A stretch of DNA of 24,861 nucleotides, taken from contig JAQGAU010000695.1 in NCBI GenBank assembly GCA_034698045.1, forward strand, positions 1-24,861, read 5' to 3'. The translations under genes were made by a program, and so were the position numbers. Shown one piece after another: positions 10,024 through 19,263 of this stretch; the first letter of the stretch is position 1, and the number at the start of each line of letters is the position of its first letter. The notes beneath the pieces were generated by a model, which was given only the letters and a program-made list of their open reading frames with translations, did not search any database and had not been told where the DNA came from. Source of the DNA: Paramacrobiotus richtersi (Eukaryota; Tardigrada; Eutardigrada; Parachela; Macrobiotidae).

Positions 10024-13000
10024 TCACGCCAGCTTGATGCAGATCGTCCGGGATTCCGTGTAAAAGTCCAGCGACTCTTTACAGCCCTCCCGCCCCACCC
10101 CCGAGGCCTTGGAGCCTCCAAAGGGCATGTTGAGGTCGCGGACCAGCCAGCAGTTGGCCCACACGGTGCCCACATGGAGTTTCTGCGCGAGACGATGGGT
10201 GCGGCTTAAGTCCTTGGTCCACACGACGGCGCATAGGCCGTACTTGACGTCGTTGGCGCGTTCGATTACCTAGTGAGGGAGACGGTCGAAACTGCCTTAA
10301 CTGGAGGGTTGGAGTGCAAAACAATCAATGATAATATTATAATTATAATACTATATTATAATTATTTATTATATATTACATAATTATTGTATAAAATGAA
10401 TAAAATCAAATAAATAAAATATATTGTATTATATGAAAGAATTCGCAGTAAACATACAAAATAAAGAAAATAAATGTAAAAACGAAAAATAACACCAGTA
10501 AAAAAAACGGTAAAACCAGTAAAAACGGAAAATAATATCAATAAAATAAACATTATTAAATGATAATACATATACTAATAATGAAACAAAATATACTTAG
10601 AATAAAAGACGAAAAGTAAAAACAATATTGATAATAAATGTAACAAAACTAACTTTTATTATGAATTGTTGCTGCATCTGGAATAAACCATTAAAGTATA
10701 CAAAAATAATAACACCAAAATTATCATCTTATTTTTAATCATGTTATTCATTCTATCATCATCTTATTCATTTAATCATGTCATCAAAATAATAAACAAA
10801 CGTTCAATTAACAAAAAGGTAATTACAACCAAACGTCAAAAATGTAAGGAACGCAGTACATAAATTGCATGATTATTCAAGTTTTCTGTCCACAAGAACA
10901 CACAATCTTTATCCTATCACTGAGAAATACACCATTCTTTCGTACCTCTTCTTCATTATCGAACGGAACAACACACGTCACTGGTCCGAAAATCTCATCC
11001 TGCATGCAGGGAGAGCGGTCCGAGACGTTGCTGATAATGGTGGGAGCCAGGTAATATCCCTAAAAACACTGCGGTCAACAACACAAAACACGGAACAGCT
11101 TGTGAATCATACATTTTTGTGGCTGTCGGGAATGCCGTCCGGTATTTTATCACCTCCGCAGTTGATGGTGGCCCCTTCCGTCTCCGCAATCTGAATGAAA
11201 CTACGGACTTTCTCCCGGTGCTGCTCACTGATGAGGGCGCCCATGTGGATGGAGGGATCACTGGGCACACCGACGGTGAATTTCCTGTAAATAAATTATG
11301 TAATAAATAGATTATAATCGTAATTAATATTGTAATAAGTAATGTAATGAATTATACTTGTAATAAATGAATTAAAATTAATTTAATAATAAATTATTAT
11401 TGTAATAAATAATGTAACATATTGTAATTGTAACAAATAATGTAATAAACAAATCACAATTAATTTACTAATAAATCATAACTGTAATAAATAAATCAAA
11501 ATTAATTTATTTAATAAATTATTATTGTACTGAATAATGTACTAAACAAATTATATTAAATAAAATGTAACAAATAAATTATATACGTTTAAAGAATTCC
11601 ACTGAACAGTGAACAATTCGGAATTTTTTGGGTTTCTTTCGAACAAGCCAAAAAAATCTCTATTCATCATAACCATACTTTGTCGCTTCGGTGAACTTGC
11701 TGAGAAATTCATCATAAATCGCCCGATGAACAAATATCCGGCTACTACACAGGCACACCTCCCCCTGATTCATGAAACTCGACCGCACACACCCCGGGAC
11801 CACTTCATCAATGTTCACATCATCAAAGATAATCGCGGCGTTCTTTCCACCCAACTACAACATCCCCAGTATCAACAGCTGTCAAAAACAAACGCTGAAA
11901 AGTACACGCTACCTCCAGGGATAATTTCTTGCAGTACGGTGCACTGACGGCGGTTATACGCTGCCCGATGGGTGTACTGCCGGTGAAGGATATCAGGGGC
12001 ACGTCGGGATGGCGGACGAGGGCTTCGCCGACTTTTGCACCGTAGCCGAAGACCACGTTGACTACTCCCGCTGGAAGACCTATAAATAGTTCCGTGTTAA
12101 GATTTCTACCACCCAAAATGGACATTTCTCGTCGACCGAAGCGAACCGAAGGTCCTCTATACTCAGCTCAAGTGGGTCTTTATGTCTGTCCATCATTCCG
12201 TCAGTCGGTCACTAATCTTATTGATTTTTAAAATATTTTTAATAATATTTATGAATAATGTTAAATAATAATAAAAATGATATTTATCAATAATATTAAA
12301 AATTATATTTATGAATAATATTAAATAATATTAAAAATTATTAATTTATTAAATCGTTCTTCGCTCAATCATCCAGAATACAAAAAACATTTTTTAATGC
12401 ATTTTCAACCAGTTGAGAAAAAAACCCTTCAGTAACAACAAAATAATGCGCCATTACAAGAATCGCAATGAATACTGTCCTGGAACGATAGTAAAACGAG
12501 TAAAATCGAGCATTTCAAAAAAAAATTGGTACGAAATAAAAAAACATTTGTTTATTTTAAAAAAAAATATTAGTAAAACCGTCCAGATGATGAAAGATTA
12601 TGCTTTACGAATCATATAACCAAAAGTCACCAATACACGCGGGTTTCCGTCGTAATAGAGTGAGAAAGTTGTACCTGCATCTTGGAAGACTTTACACAGC
12701 ATCCACGTGGTAACCGAAGTCATTTCGCTGGGTTTGGCGACCACCGTGCAGCCTGATGATCAGAAAACCAGCTGAAAATATGTCTGTATTATCATTTTGT
12801 CGAATCGCACGCTTACCAGCCGCAATCGCCGGTGCAATCTTGAAAGTGAGCAGATACAACGGAAGATTCCAGGGCGATATTAAACCGGCCACACCCACCG
12901 GCGAACGGTGCACGTAGTTTAAGGCACCGTGCTGATCGTTGAAATTCGATCTATCATAAGAAAACGATCAGTAATTCATCTAATCTGACTAGCCTGATTT

Positions 13001-14388
13001 TTCTGCGTTGTTTACCATGCAAGTGTAAAAGTATGTAACGGATAGAGAAAAAGGAAAATATTCGATACTGTGAATGTCTGCCGAAATAATAATTTAAATT
13101 TTCGAATTAATGGGGAAGTCTTCAAAAGAAATGCACACCAATAAAAGCAGCAAATTTATAATAATAAAACAAAATGATAAGAAATAAATTTACAAAAAAA
13201 TTACGCAAAATTAATGGAGAAATGTTCAAATTAAGGGAGAACTCCTCAAAATAAATTCACACCGATAAAAGCAAAAAATTAATAATAAAATAAAATAATA
13301 ATAAATAAATGTATAAAAAACTACGAAAACTATTGGAGAAATGTTCTCAAAGTAATGGAGAAGTCTTCAAAACAAATGCACACCAATAAAAGCGAAAAAA
13401 TTAATAATTAAACAAAATAATAATAAATAAATTTATGAAAAATTACGAAAACTACTGGAGACATTTTCCTCTCAAAAAAACTCAAGAAAAAAATTTACTA
13501 AATTATATTAATCAATTTTCATACGTACGTGGAAACATAATGCTGAATCGCCGAGGCAAAAAATCGGAAATTGTGTACGGCGCGGGGAATGTCTACTAGT
13601 TTGGCCAACGATACTGGTTTGCCGGAATCACGGGACTCCGCTTCGGCAAACTCATCCAGTCGCTGCTCGATTAAATCGGCAATTTTATTCAAATAACGCG
13701 AGCGTTCTGATGTCGACAGGGAAGACCATCTGCAAAAAATAACAATATCTATGAAAATCGAAACATCTTTTAAAAAGCGCAGAAACCAACAGAGAATCGT
13801 AACGACGACAAAAAACCAGAAATCCTAATACATTTTCATTTTTTCAGTTTAACGGAATTTTCAAACAACGCCGCATCAGATAAAAACATTAACATAAAAT
13901 TCGAACATCCGAATAACTTTTTTGAAATCCCGATGATAAGGAAAACGTTTTTTTTACTGTGAAATTTTTAGCGACTTTTTGAAAATCAGAACCACATTTA
14001 AAAACTGTCCGAGATCAGCTGTAGTAAAGAAATAAACTGTAAAATTACGGAAAATCGATGAAAAAGTTAGAAATACAGTAAAAATAAGTTAAATAACCTA
14101 AGAAAAATTTTTTTTGACAATTTTTAAACAATTTTCAGGAACTCTAGGTAAAACTGCAGAAACCCAAACCTACTTGGGAAACGCGTTCTTTGCAGCGAGC
14201 ACGGCTCGATAAGCTTCCTCTTCCCCGGAATCGGGCAATCGTGCCCACACCAGACCAGTGGCTGGCTCGTAACTATCAATAAAGCCAAGATGTTCATTTG
14301 GGACAAAATCCCCGCGGATAAAGTTCTCCAGTGTGATGATTTCTTCATCAACCGCTGGTTCCCCGTTTCCCTGCACTGCTGGAGGCAT
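10024..14388 (-). CDS. ALDH8A1: Aldehyde dehydrogenase 8A1, 2-aminomuconic semialdehyde dehydrogenase (nine exons, 500 aa)
   Basis: NAD-dependent ALDH that oxidises 2-aminomuconic semialdehyde in the kynurenine route; cytosolic in the family. Exons on the minus strand: 14388-14174, 13729-13529, 12950-12817, 12752-12675, 12079-11913, 11854-11679, 11284-11113, 11059-10946 and 10269-10024. Every phase closes and the frame is 500 aa (human 487). Features: ENFI(R)GDFVPN near the start; the [10 protein letters not shown] block with the oxyanion Asn167; [20 protein letters not shown] at 238-244; general base Glu265 (KKLSLE|LGGK, exactly at an exon boundary); catalytic Cys299 in [31 protein letters not shown]; and the C-terminal [16 protein letters not shown]. 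The ICLC-like context and C-terminal [10 protein letters not shown] point to subfamily 8A1 rather than 1 or 9. The ATG at 14388 lies 2 bases after an acceptor-like TTATTTAG, so an upstream exon is likely (see the 14604-14856 entry). Confidence 0.93.
10270..10945 (-). other. ALDH8A1 intron 8, AT-rich low complexity
   Basis: Lies between donor GTACGA at 10945 and acceptor CACTAG at 10270. It is dominated by ata/taa/aat words from about 10325 to 10800; no exon or RNA gene is recognised. Confidence 0.65.
11285..11585. repeat. AT-rich degenerate repeat in ALDH8A1 intron 6
   Basis: Recurrent 'gtaataaataatgtaa' / 'aattaatttaataataaatt' words with an irregular period of about 30-60 bases. This looks like a decayed tandem array. 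It occupies most of the intron 11285-11678. Confidence 0.65.
12131..12211 (+). mobile_element. Short MITE-like element, copy 1, in ALDH8A1 intron 4
   Basis: Matches the reverse complement of 23917-24001. Both carry 'tcgaccgaagcg', then 'cgaaggtc(c/t)tctatactcagct', and end with '(c/t)attc(c/g)gtc(a/g)gtcggtca'. About 80 bp, with ends that are short inverted repeats (gaccga / tcggtc). No coding capacity. The class is inferred from size and structure. Confidence 0.6.
12212..12674 (-). other. Remainder of ALDH8A1 intron 4
   Basis: AT-rich. At 12225-12350 a short degenerate repeat of 'aataatatttatgaataatattaaa' type (about 25-40 bp) is visible. The 68-codon plus-strand frame at 12413-12619 is Lys/Asn-rich, typical of A-rich noncoding DNA. 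Confidence 0.55.
13106..13469. repeat. Three tandem copies of a 121-bp repeat in ALDH8A1 intron 2
   Basis: Copies begin at about 13106, 13228 and 13349. Each has '(t/a)aatgg(g/a)gaagtcttcaaaa', then 'tgcacaccaataaaagc', an 'aataataaaacaaaataataa' block, 'aaattac(g)aaaa' and 'ggagaaatgttc'. The spacing is regular and copies differ mainly by small indels in the A-rich centre. Confidence 0.85.
13730..14173 (-). other. ALDH8A1 intron 1 (relative to the 14388 start)
   Basis: Bounded by donor AA|GTAGGT and acceptor TTTGCAG; AT-rich, with nothing else recognised. Confidence 0.65.
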
Positions 14389-14603
14389 TGCTAAATAATA
14401 ACATACGAAAATTAAGCGATCAAATGTCAACAAGTTCCGTGGATGAAATTCTGAAAAATAATCCAAACAACGCTAGGAAAGTACCAAGAAATCAGAAATG
14501 TGATTGCACAACGGCGCTGGTACTGTAAACAAGTGCCAATGCGCAGCAGGCGTACGCACGACGACGTACGTATCGGATACGCAGCCGCTCTTTTGTTTCT
14601 TAC

Positions 14604-14856
14604 GTGCGAGTTCTTGCTGCTGGTTCGCATGTCCGTTGTCGGTTCGTTGTCGTTTTGCTAGGGGTTCTTCTGGACTGTCTTCCTGGTCATCCTCCTCGTC
14701 GTCTTCCTCGCTCTCTTCGCTATCGTCATCCTCGTCTTGCAGAGCAACGAACAGCCCGATCGCTGCCACAGACGCAGCGCATAATAAAAAAAGACGGCGA
14801 CGCTGTTAACTTCTTCTCGATAACCTTGCGTAATGATTACGCCGCCAGAGATCCAT
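14604..14856 (-). CDS. Candidate upstream coding exons: acidic N-terminal extension of ALDH8A1 (or separate short acidic protein)
   Basis: An open minus-strand segment encodes a striking acidic stretch (ALQDEDDDSEESEEDDEEDD) followed by a nuclear-localisation-like AKRQRTD and a Gln-rich end. A consistent model: a 16-nt first exon from ATG 14856 to 14841 (MDLWR), donor C|GTAATC, acceptor TGTGGCAG, second exon 14762-14604 and strong donor C|GTAAGA. That donor joins in phase to the TTATTTAG acceptor at 14391, just before the ALDH8A1 ATG, and would add 59 residues to the enzyme. Alternatively the open frame reads on to a stop at 14473 as an independent short protein. The composition is unlike the surrounding noncoding DNA. 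Splicing is inferred, not shown. Confidence 0.4.
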
Positions 14857-15447
14857 TTTGTGAAAAATAAACGAGTGAAACAGTAAGATTAGCGGGGGAC
14901 AAAATAAATGAAAGTAAATCAAGTAAGTTACGTCTGTAACGATCAAAAATTGTCAATTAGAATTTTTTTTGAATTTTGAACAGACTATAATGCGCCTGAC
15001 TACTGCCCGAGGGCGGACAGTGTGGAGTTTGCATATACTCAGCCAGGTACAGGGAAGAGCTGCTGTCAGGTGAACGGAAGTTTTTATAGTTACTGTAGAA
15101 AAACTTCAGTATTTCGCGGAAACTAAAAAAAATTTTTAAGGGATCTGCGTTTTGTTATACCCATGATCTCAATCGCACGAAGTGCATGGCTGCTCATTGA
15201 TCCAAGAGAATCAGACAAGAGATTGAAAGCCCATACGCTACGTTTTCTGCATGCTTGTATTGTACTCTGTGTCAATACTACGTGACCTGACGTTATTTCA
15301 GATTACTGGCACTGCGATACGCTTTTCTATCAACCGACACCATAGATATACAGAAAACAATCACAAAGCCGACCGTAAAACAAACTCTAGACCATCTGAA
15401 TAAACAAACGCAAAAGTATGCAGAATACAATTCAATAAAGACGGCCC
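14857..15447. other. Intergenic region between ALDH8A1 5' end and NME7 3' end
   Basis: Both genes are on the minus strand, so this should contain the ALDH8A1 promoter and the NME7 3'UTR. Composition is more balanced than in the introns. No clear TATA, tRNA or open reading frame is supported. Confidence 0.45.
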
Positions 15448-18400
15448 TTATTTAACAATGTAATGAAACACAAACTCCAGATCACTAGCACAATCCCGCT
15501 GCAAATCCGTACAGTGTACCGCATTGAGGATCTTATCCCGTCCAAACACAGCGCGTAACGTATCCGGCCTGATTGTCTTTGCCACAGCCTGCAAAAACCA
15601 CAACAAACCATTCGTTATTATAATTAAATTATATCATAATTTATTGTTATTATTATAACACTGCAGTAGCCAAACCCTTTTGAAGGGACTTCAGTGGCTA
15701 TTGAAAATTTTAGAAGTTTTAAAAAATAATTTTATATTTAATTATATATAATAATTATAAAAATATTTAAAAAAAATCCAATTTTTAAAAAATATTTTGA
15801 TTTTTTAAAAATAATTTTATAGATAATTATCTATAAAATTATTTTTAAACAATCCAAAAATGTTTTTTATATATAAGTTCTTTTAATTTTTTAATTTTAT
15901 AACTTTTTTCTAAATTTTCTATTTTTTTTCGTTTACATTGTATACCAGTTTCACAGTATTTATAATCCTTACCGGATCAGTTGGACCGACCAATTTCCGG
16001 AACTTTTCATACGTCCCACCATCGAAATGTCTCACTTCCAATGCGACACATGGACCGGATGCCAGCTGGTCCACCCAAGCCTATAAATTGGTTTATTACA
16101 AACCGAGATGTTTCATAATGTCGGAATGGTCATGTACAAGGTATTCCGCCACGACGCCTTTGTACAACTCCAGAAAACTCTCAGCCAGGTTCCGGTTCAT
16201 GACGATGGTCTCCATGCCGGTGATGATGAAGTCGTTCTGGAGGATGTGTTTGATTATGCTGGAAACCGAACCTAGAGAAACAAAATCATACGGCAACACT
16301 ATCTCATTAAATTCTCCGATAATTCAGCGTTATGGACGATCTCCGTTGGAAATTGCACGTTTTTGTTACGAGATTTTACTCGCATTACGCACACTTTAAT
16401 TCCGAGTTATGAGTTCGGACGCTTCTTTATGTTGCATCAAAATTGTATAAAAATAGTTAACGAAGCGTTTTTCTCGTGATTGTATTTTACTGATGAGTAC
16501 GTCATTTCTTGGAGTAATAAAAACACAAGTTAAAGAAGCCTGTCGAAGATCATTCGCGCGACTGAAACGTTCAGCTACCGTTTTTACATAACTCGATTTA
16601 CAAGCGATTTCCAGCTAGAAAATTCAACAAATGCGAAACAAAATCAGGAAAACTCGCGGAAAATATTCGTTTAACTTAAAAAATTAATATTAAAAAAAAT
16701 AAATTTAAAATAAATAGAAAAATAAATTAAGAAAATAAAAAAAAATCAAATAAAAAAAATATTTAAATCTAAAAAAAATATATAATAAATAAATAAATTT
16801 AAAAAAATAATTAAATAATATAAGAAAACAAATTAAGAAAATGAAAAAAAATCAAATTCGAAAAATATTTAAATTTGAAAAAAAATTAAATAAAAATGTA
16901 AAAAATTCATTCATTCAACTCGGGACATACCTTCGCGCACCGCATGCGGTTTAACCAGACACAGCATCCCTCCGCCATCGCACACGGCCGTATTCCCCCG
17001 GGGTCGATCAAACACCGACCGCAGCGTCCAATCCGCCGTGGCCACGTCTGGAGCCGCGTAGCAGAAATCCTGAATGTCATAACAGCTGCTGATAACTCCC
17101 AAGACATCCTGACAGTGCCGGACCGCGTCACTGCCCGTCACTTCGCAGCACACCGACGGAGCCCTATACAAAGGTCACATGTGCTGTGAAAACAGTGTCA
17201 TCGCCGGGAAACAGCGTCGCTGACCCACGTGAAATGGCACTGCCCGACTAGACCCAGTTTCAGAATGTCCTCCTTCTCCAGGACCAGCATTTTGATCCGG
17301 CTGACGGTCATGCGGTGGGCGGACCCGGCGGAGGTCAGGCTCTCCAGAACGGAGCCCATGTGCATGTTGACTTTGAATATGACAACTGTCCTGTTCGAAA
17401 ACGAACCGTTATTTTACATTTGCTTATCCAGTACAAATATTAAATGAAACTTGATAGCGACAAGATGGTCCTTGTTTATTGTTTAACGAGTGTCGAAGAT
17501 GGCGATAGCTGGAAACCATATTCCAACTGTGACATAGCGGACAACACAGACCCATGTAGCAATTTTATATTTTAATTATATGTTTTAGTTTATATTTTAA
17601 TTTTATATTTTAATTTCATATCTTAATTTCATATTTTAATTATATTTCAATTTAATATTTCAATTTTATATTTTTATTTTATATTTCAATTTTATATATT
17701 TTATTTTATGTTTTGTTTTTATATTTTATTTTTATATTTTAATTTTGTATTTTAATTTTATATTTTAATTTTATATTTTAATCTTATATTTTAATCTTAT
17801 ATTTTGATTTTATATTTTAATTTTATATTTCAATTATATATATTTTATTTTTATGTTTAATTTTATCTTTTTATTATCTCAATTTTATATCCCAGGGTCG
17901 ACGGTTAAAAGAAAAACCATATTGCTTCGAATTTTATCAACATGGCAAATACCCAATTTGGTTAACGGGGACGCTTTGCTGTACGATATCCAGCAGCATC
18001 TATGTAGTTTCGTCAAACATGAAACTGACCTTTGAAAAAGTTTCTCCATGGCCAAACGCGTAGAATCATCCGCAAACGACATGACCAGTAGCTGCCGATT
18101 GAGAACCGACACTGTGCTCCCAACATTCAAATGCGCCAGCTGTAATCCAGCGATTTTTGTCCGTTTCATAAACAGTTTTCTTTTTAACGTATCCACCTGG
18201 AAAACGATGCAACCAGATTATCACCGAGATATCATTTATCATTCTAACCCAAAACATTGGATTGCTCACATAAAAAATTATCAAATAACAAATAATAATA
18301 ATGATAATAATAATATAATAATAATAATATTATTATTATTATAATAATGCTCACATAAATAATAACAAATATATGGTTGAGAATTCGAAGACGGTTATGA

Positions 18401-18600
18401 ACAGTTTTTCCGTTATTTTGAACAGATACGGACCATTTCAACGCCTTCTTGGAAAGGGTAAAACTTGAGTAAAAACTGTCGAATGTTGCCCTCGTATTCC
18501 CAGACGACATTGAATGAATAACAATCCAAATCCTACAAAGCAGTACGTGCTTTCATCACCGCAAAATAAACACATTCTAGCACCTCCTTCTACTTGCCAT
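15448..18600 (-). CDS. NME7: NME7: DM10 domain plus tandem nucleoside-diphosphate-kinase domains
   Basis: Axonemal/centrosomal protein of the NME7 family (ciliary microtubules, gamma-tubulin complex). Minus-strand exons: 18532-18434, 18196-18030, 17390-17229, 17163-16931, 16271-16138, 16080-15973 and 15588-15448; phases close. The only in-frame start found is ATG 18600-18598, followed directly by a GC-type donor (GCAAGT), which gives 348 aa (human 376). The DM10 region (about 2-90) has FNVVWEYEGN, LLKFYPFQEGVEM and LFMKRTKIAGLQLAHLNVG. NDK domain A (about 90-207) is diverged. NDK domain B (about 210-348) has LCLVKPHAVREG, ELYKGVVAEYL, SGPCVALEV, RPDTLRAVFG and the catalytic-type histidine His327 in NAVHCTD. 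In domain A the matching histidine is replaced by Val204. Donors of exons 18434 (ATG|GTCCGT) and 16138 (CTT|GTACAT) are weak but are required by alignment. Confidence 0.88.
15589..15972 (-). other. NME7 last intron, extremely AT-rich
   Basis: Donor GTAAGG at 15972 and acceptor TTTTTGCAG ending at 15589. Contains long A/T runs and a 46-bp perfect palindrome, listed separately. Confidence 0.7.
15804..15849. repeat. 46-bp perfect palindrome
   Basis: The two 23-base arms (starting 'tttaaaaataattttataga') are exact reverse complements with no spacer, centred between 15826 and 15827. Only A/T apart from one G/C pair. Lies in an NME7 intron. Confidence 0.9.
16272..16930 (-). other. NME7 intron with A-rich tandem duplication
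   Basis: Between donor GTATGT at 16930 and acceptor CTCTAG at 16272. From about 16680 to 16910 it is very A-rich. A segment with 'aaattaagaaaat(a/g)aaaaaaaatcaaat' followed by 'aaaaatatttaaat' occurs twice, at about 16725 and 16830, so a roughly 105-bp duplication is likely. Confidence 0.6.
17561..17890. repeat. T-rich 12-14 bp tandem array in NME7 intron
   Basis: About two dozen copies of a unit close to 'ttttatattttaat' (variants with ttcaa, ttgtat, ttatta), continuous over about 330 bases in the intron 17391-18029. Confidence 0.9.
18287..18349. repeat. (AAT)n/(ATT)n microsatellite with self-complementary core
   Basis: A run of aat/aataat words turns into att/tat words at about 18330, so the tract folds on itself. 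It lies in the NME7 intron 18197-18433. Confidence 0.8.
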
Positions 18601-19263
18601 TTTCAGGAAAAATGTCCCACTATAAACAACAAATCTTCAGCTTTGCCTTTGCACAAAAAGCAATCAAATCACCAGGCGATAAACAGAAAATTTGATTGTC
18701 GAAATATAAGTTGATTCTGACGAAATCTGCGTCAAGTGGTTAAATGAAACTTTGATCTCATTAGTTCCTCGAGTAGCCAAAGATTTATTTCGTAAATTCT
18801 ATGCAAGGAACAACTAGAATCCACAACAAATGTGTCAGAGAATTAGTTATTTTTGGTTTAAAACTTGAAATGCAAGACTGAGAAACTTATCACGGCTGTT
18901 GTTTGGCAATTTCGAATCAGGCGGAATGTGTTGCGGAATTCCACTCTTCAGTGGAAGTTCAAACGGTGTGGACTTCACAACCCTGAACAGCTGAAATTTT
19001 TGTTCTGTAAAACAAATTTTTCGACATTTTCGCACAAACCGTCTCAAACGATGTAGTTTTTATTTGTTTTCCCAGACTAAACTGTGTCCCACCTATTTAG
19101 ATTTAATGAATTTTTATAGCTATTAGTGTTATTTAAACGATGTAATACTTGTCTTTGCGAAAAAATTGACTGTTTTATTGTTACCAGTGTTGAGGCAGCA
19201 ACAGCTGCAACGTTGTTGTCATTTTGAAATCTACTGACTCGTGACTGATTCCGGTATCCTCTA
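18601..19263. promoter_or_regulatory. Divergent upstream region of NME7 and GATB
   Basis: NME7 is read to the left and GATB to the right, so both promoters should lie here. No TATA box with proper spacing is seen. The two short open frames at 18847-19056 (one on each strand) have no recognisable protein signature. Confidence 0.4.

Noticed and set aside
14504-14809. Ser/Arg-rich plus-strand frame
   Set aside because: Antisense shadow of the acidic minus-strand segment; its Ser runs are the complement of GAG/GAC codons.
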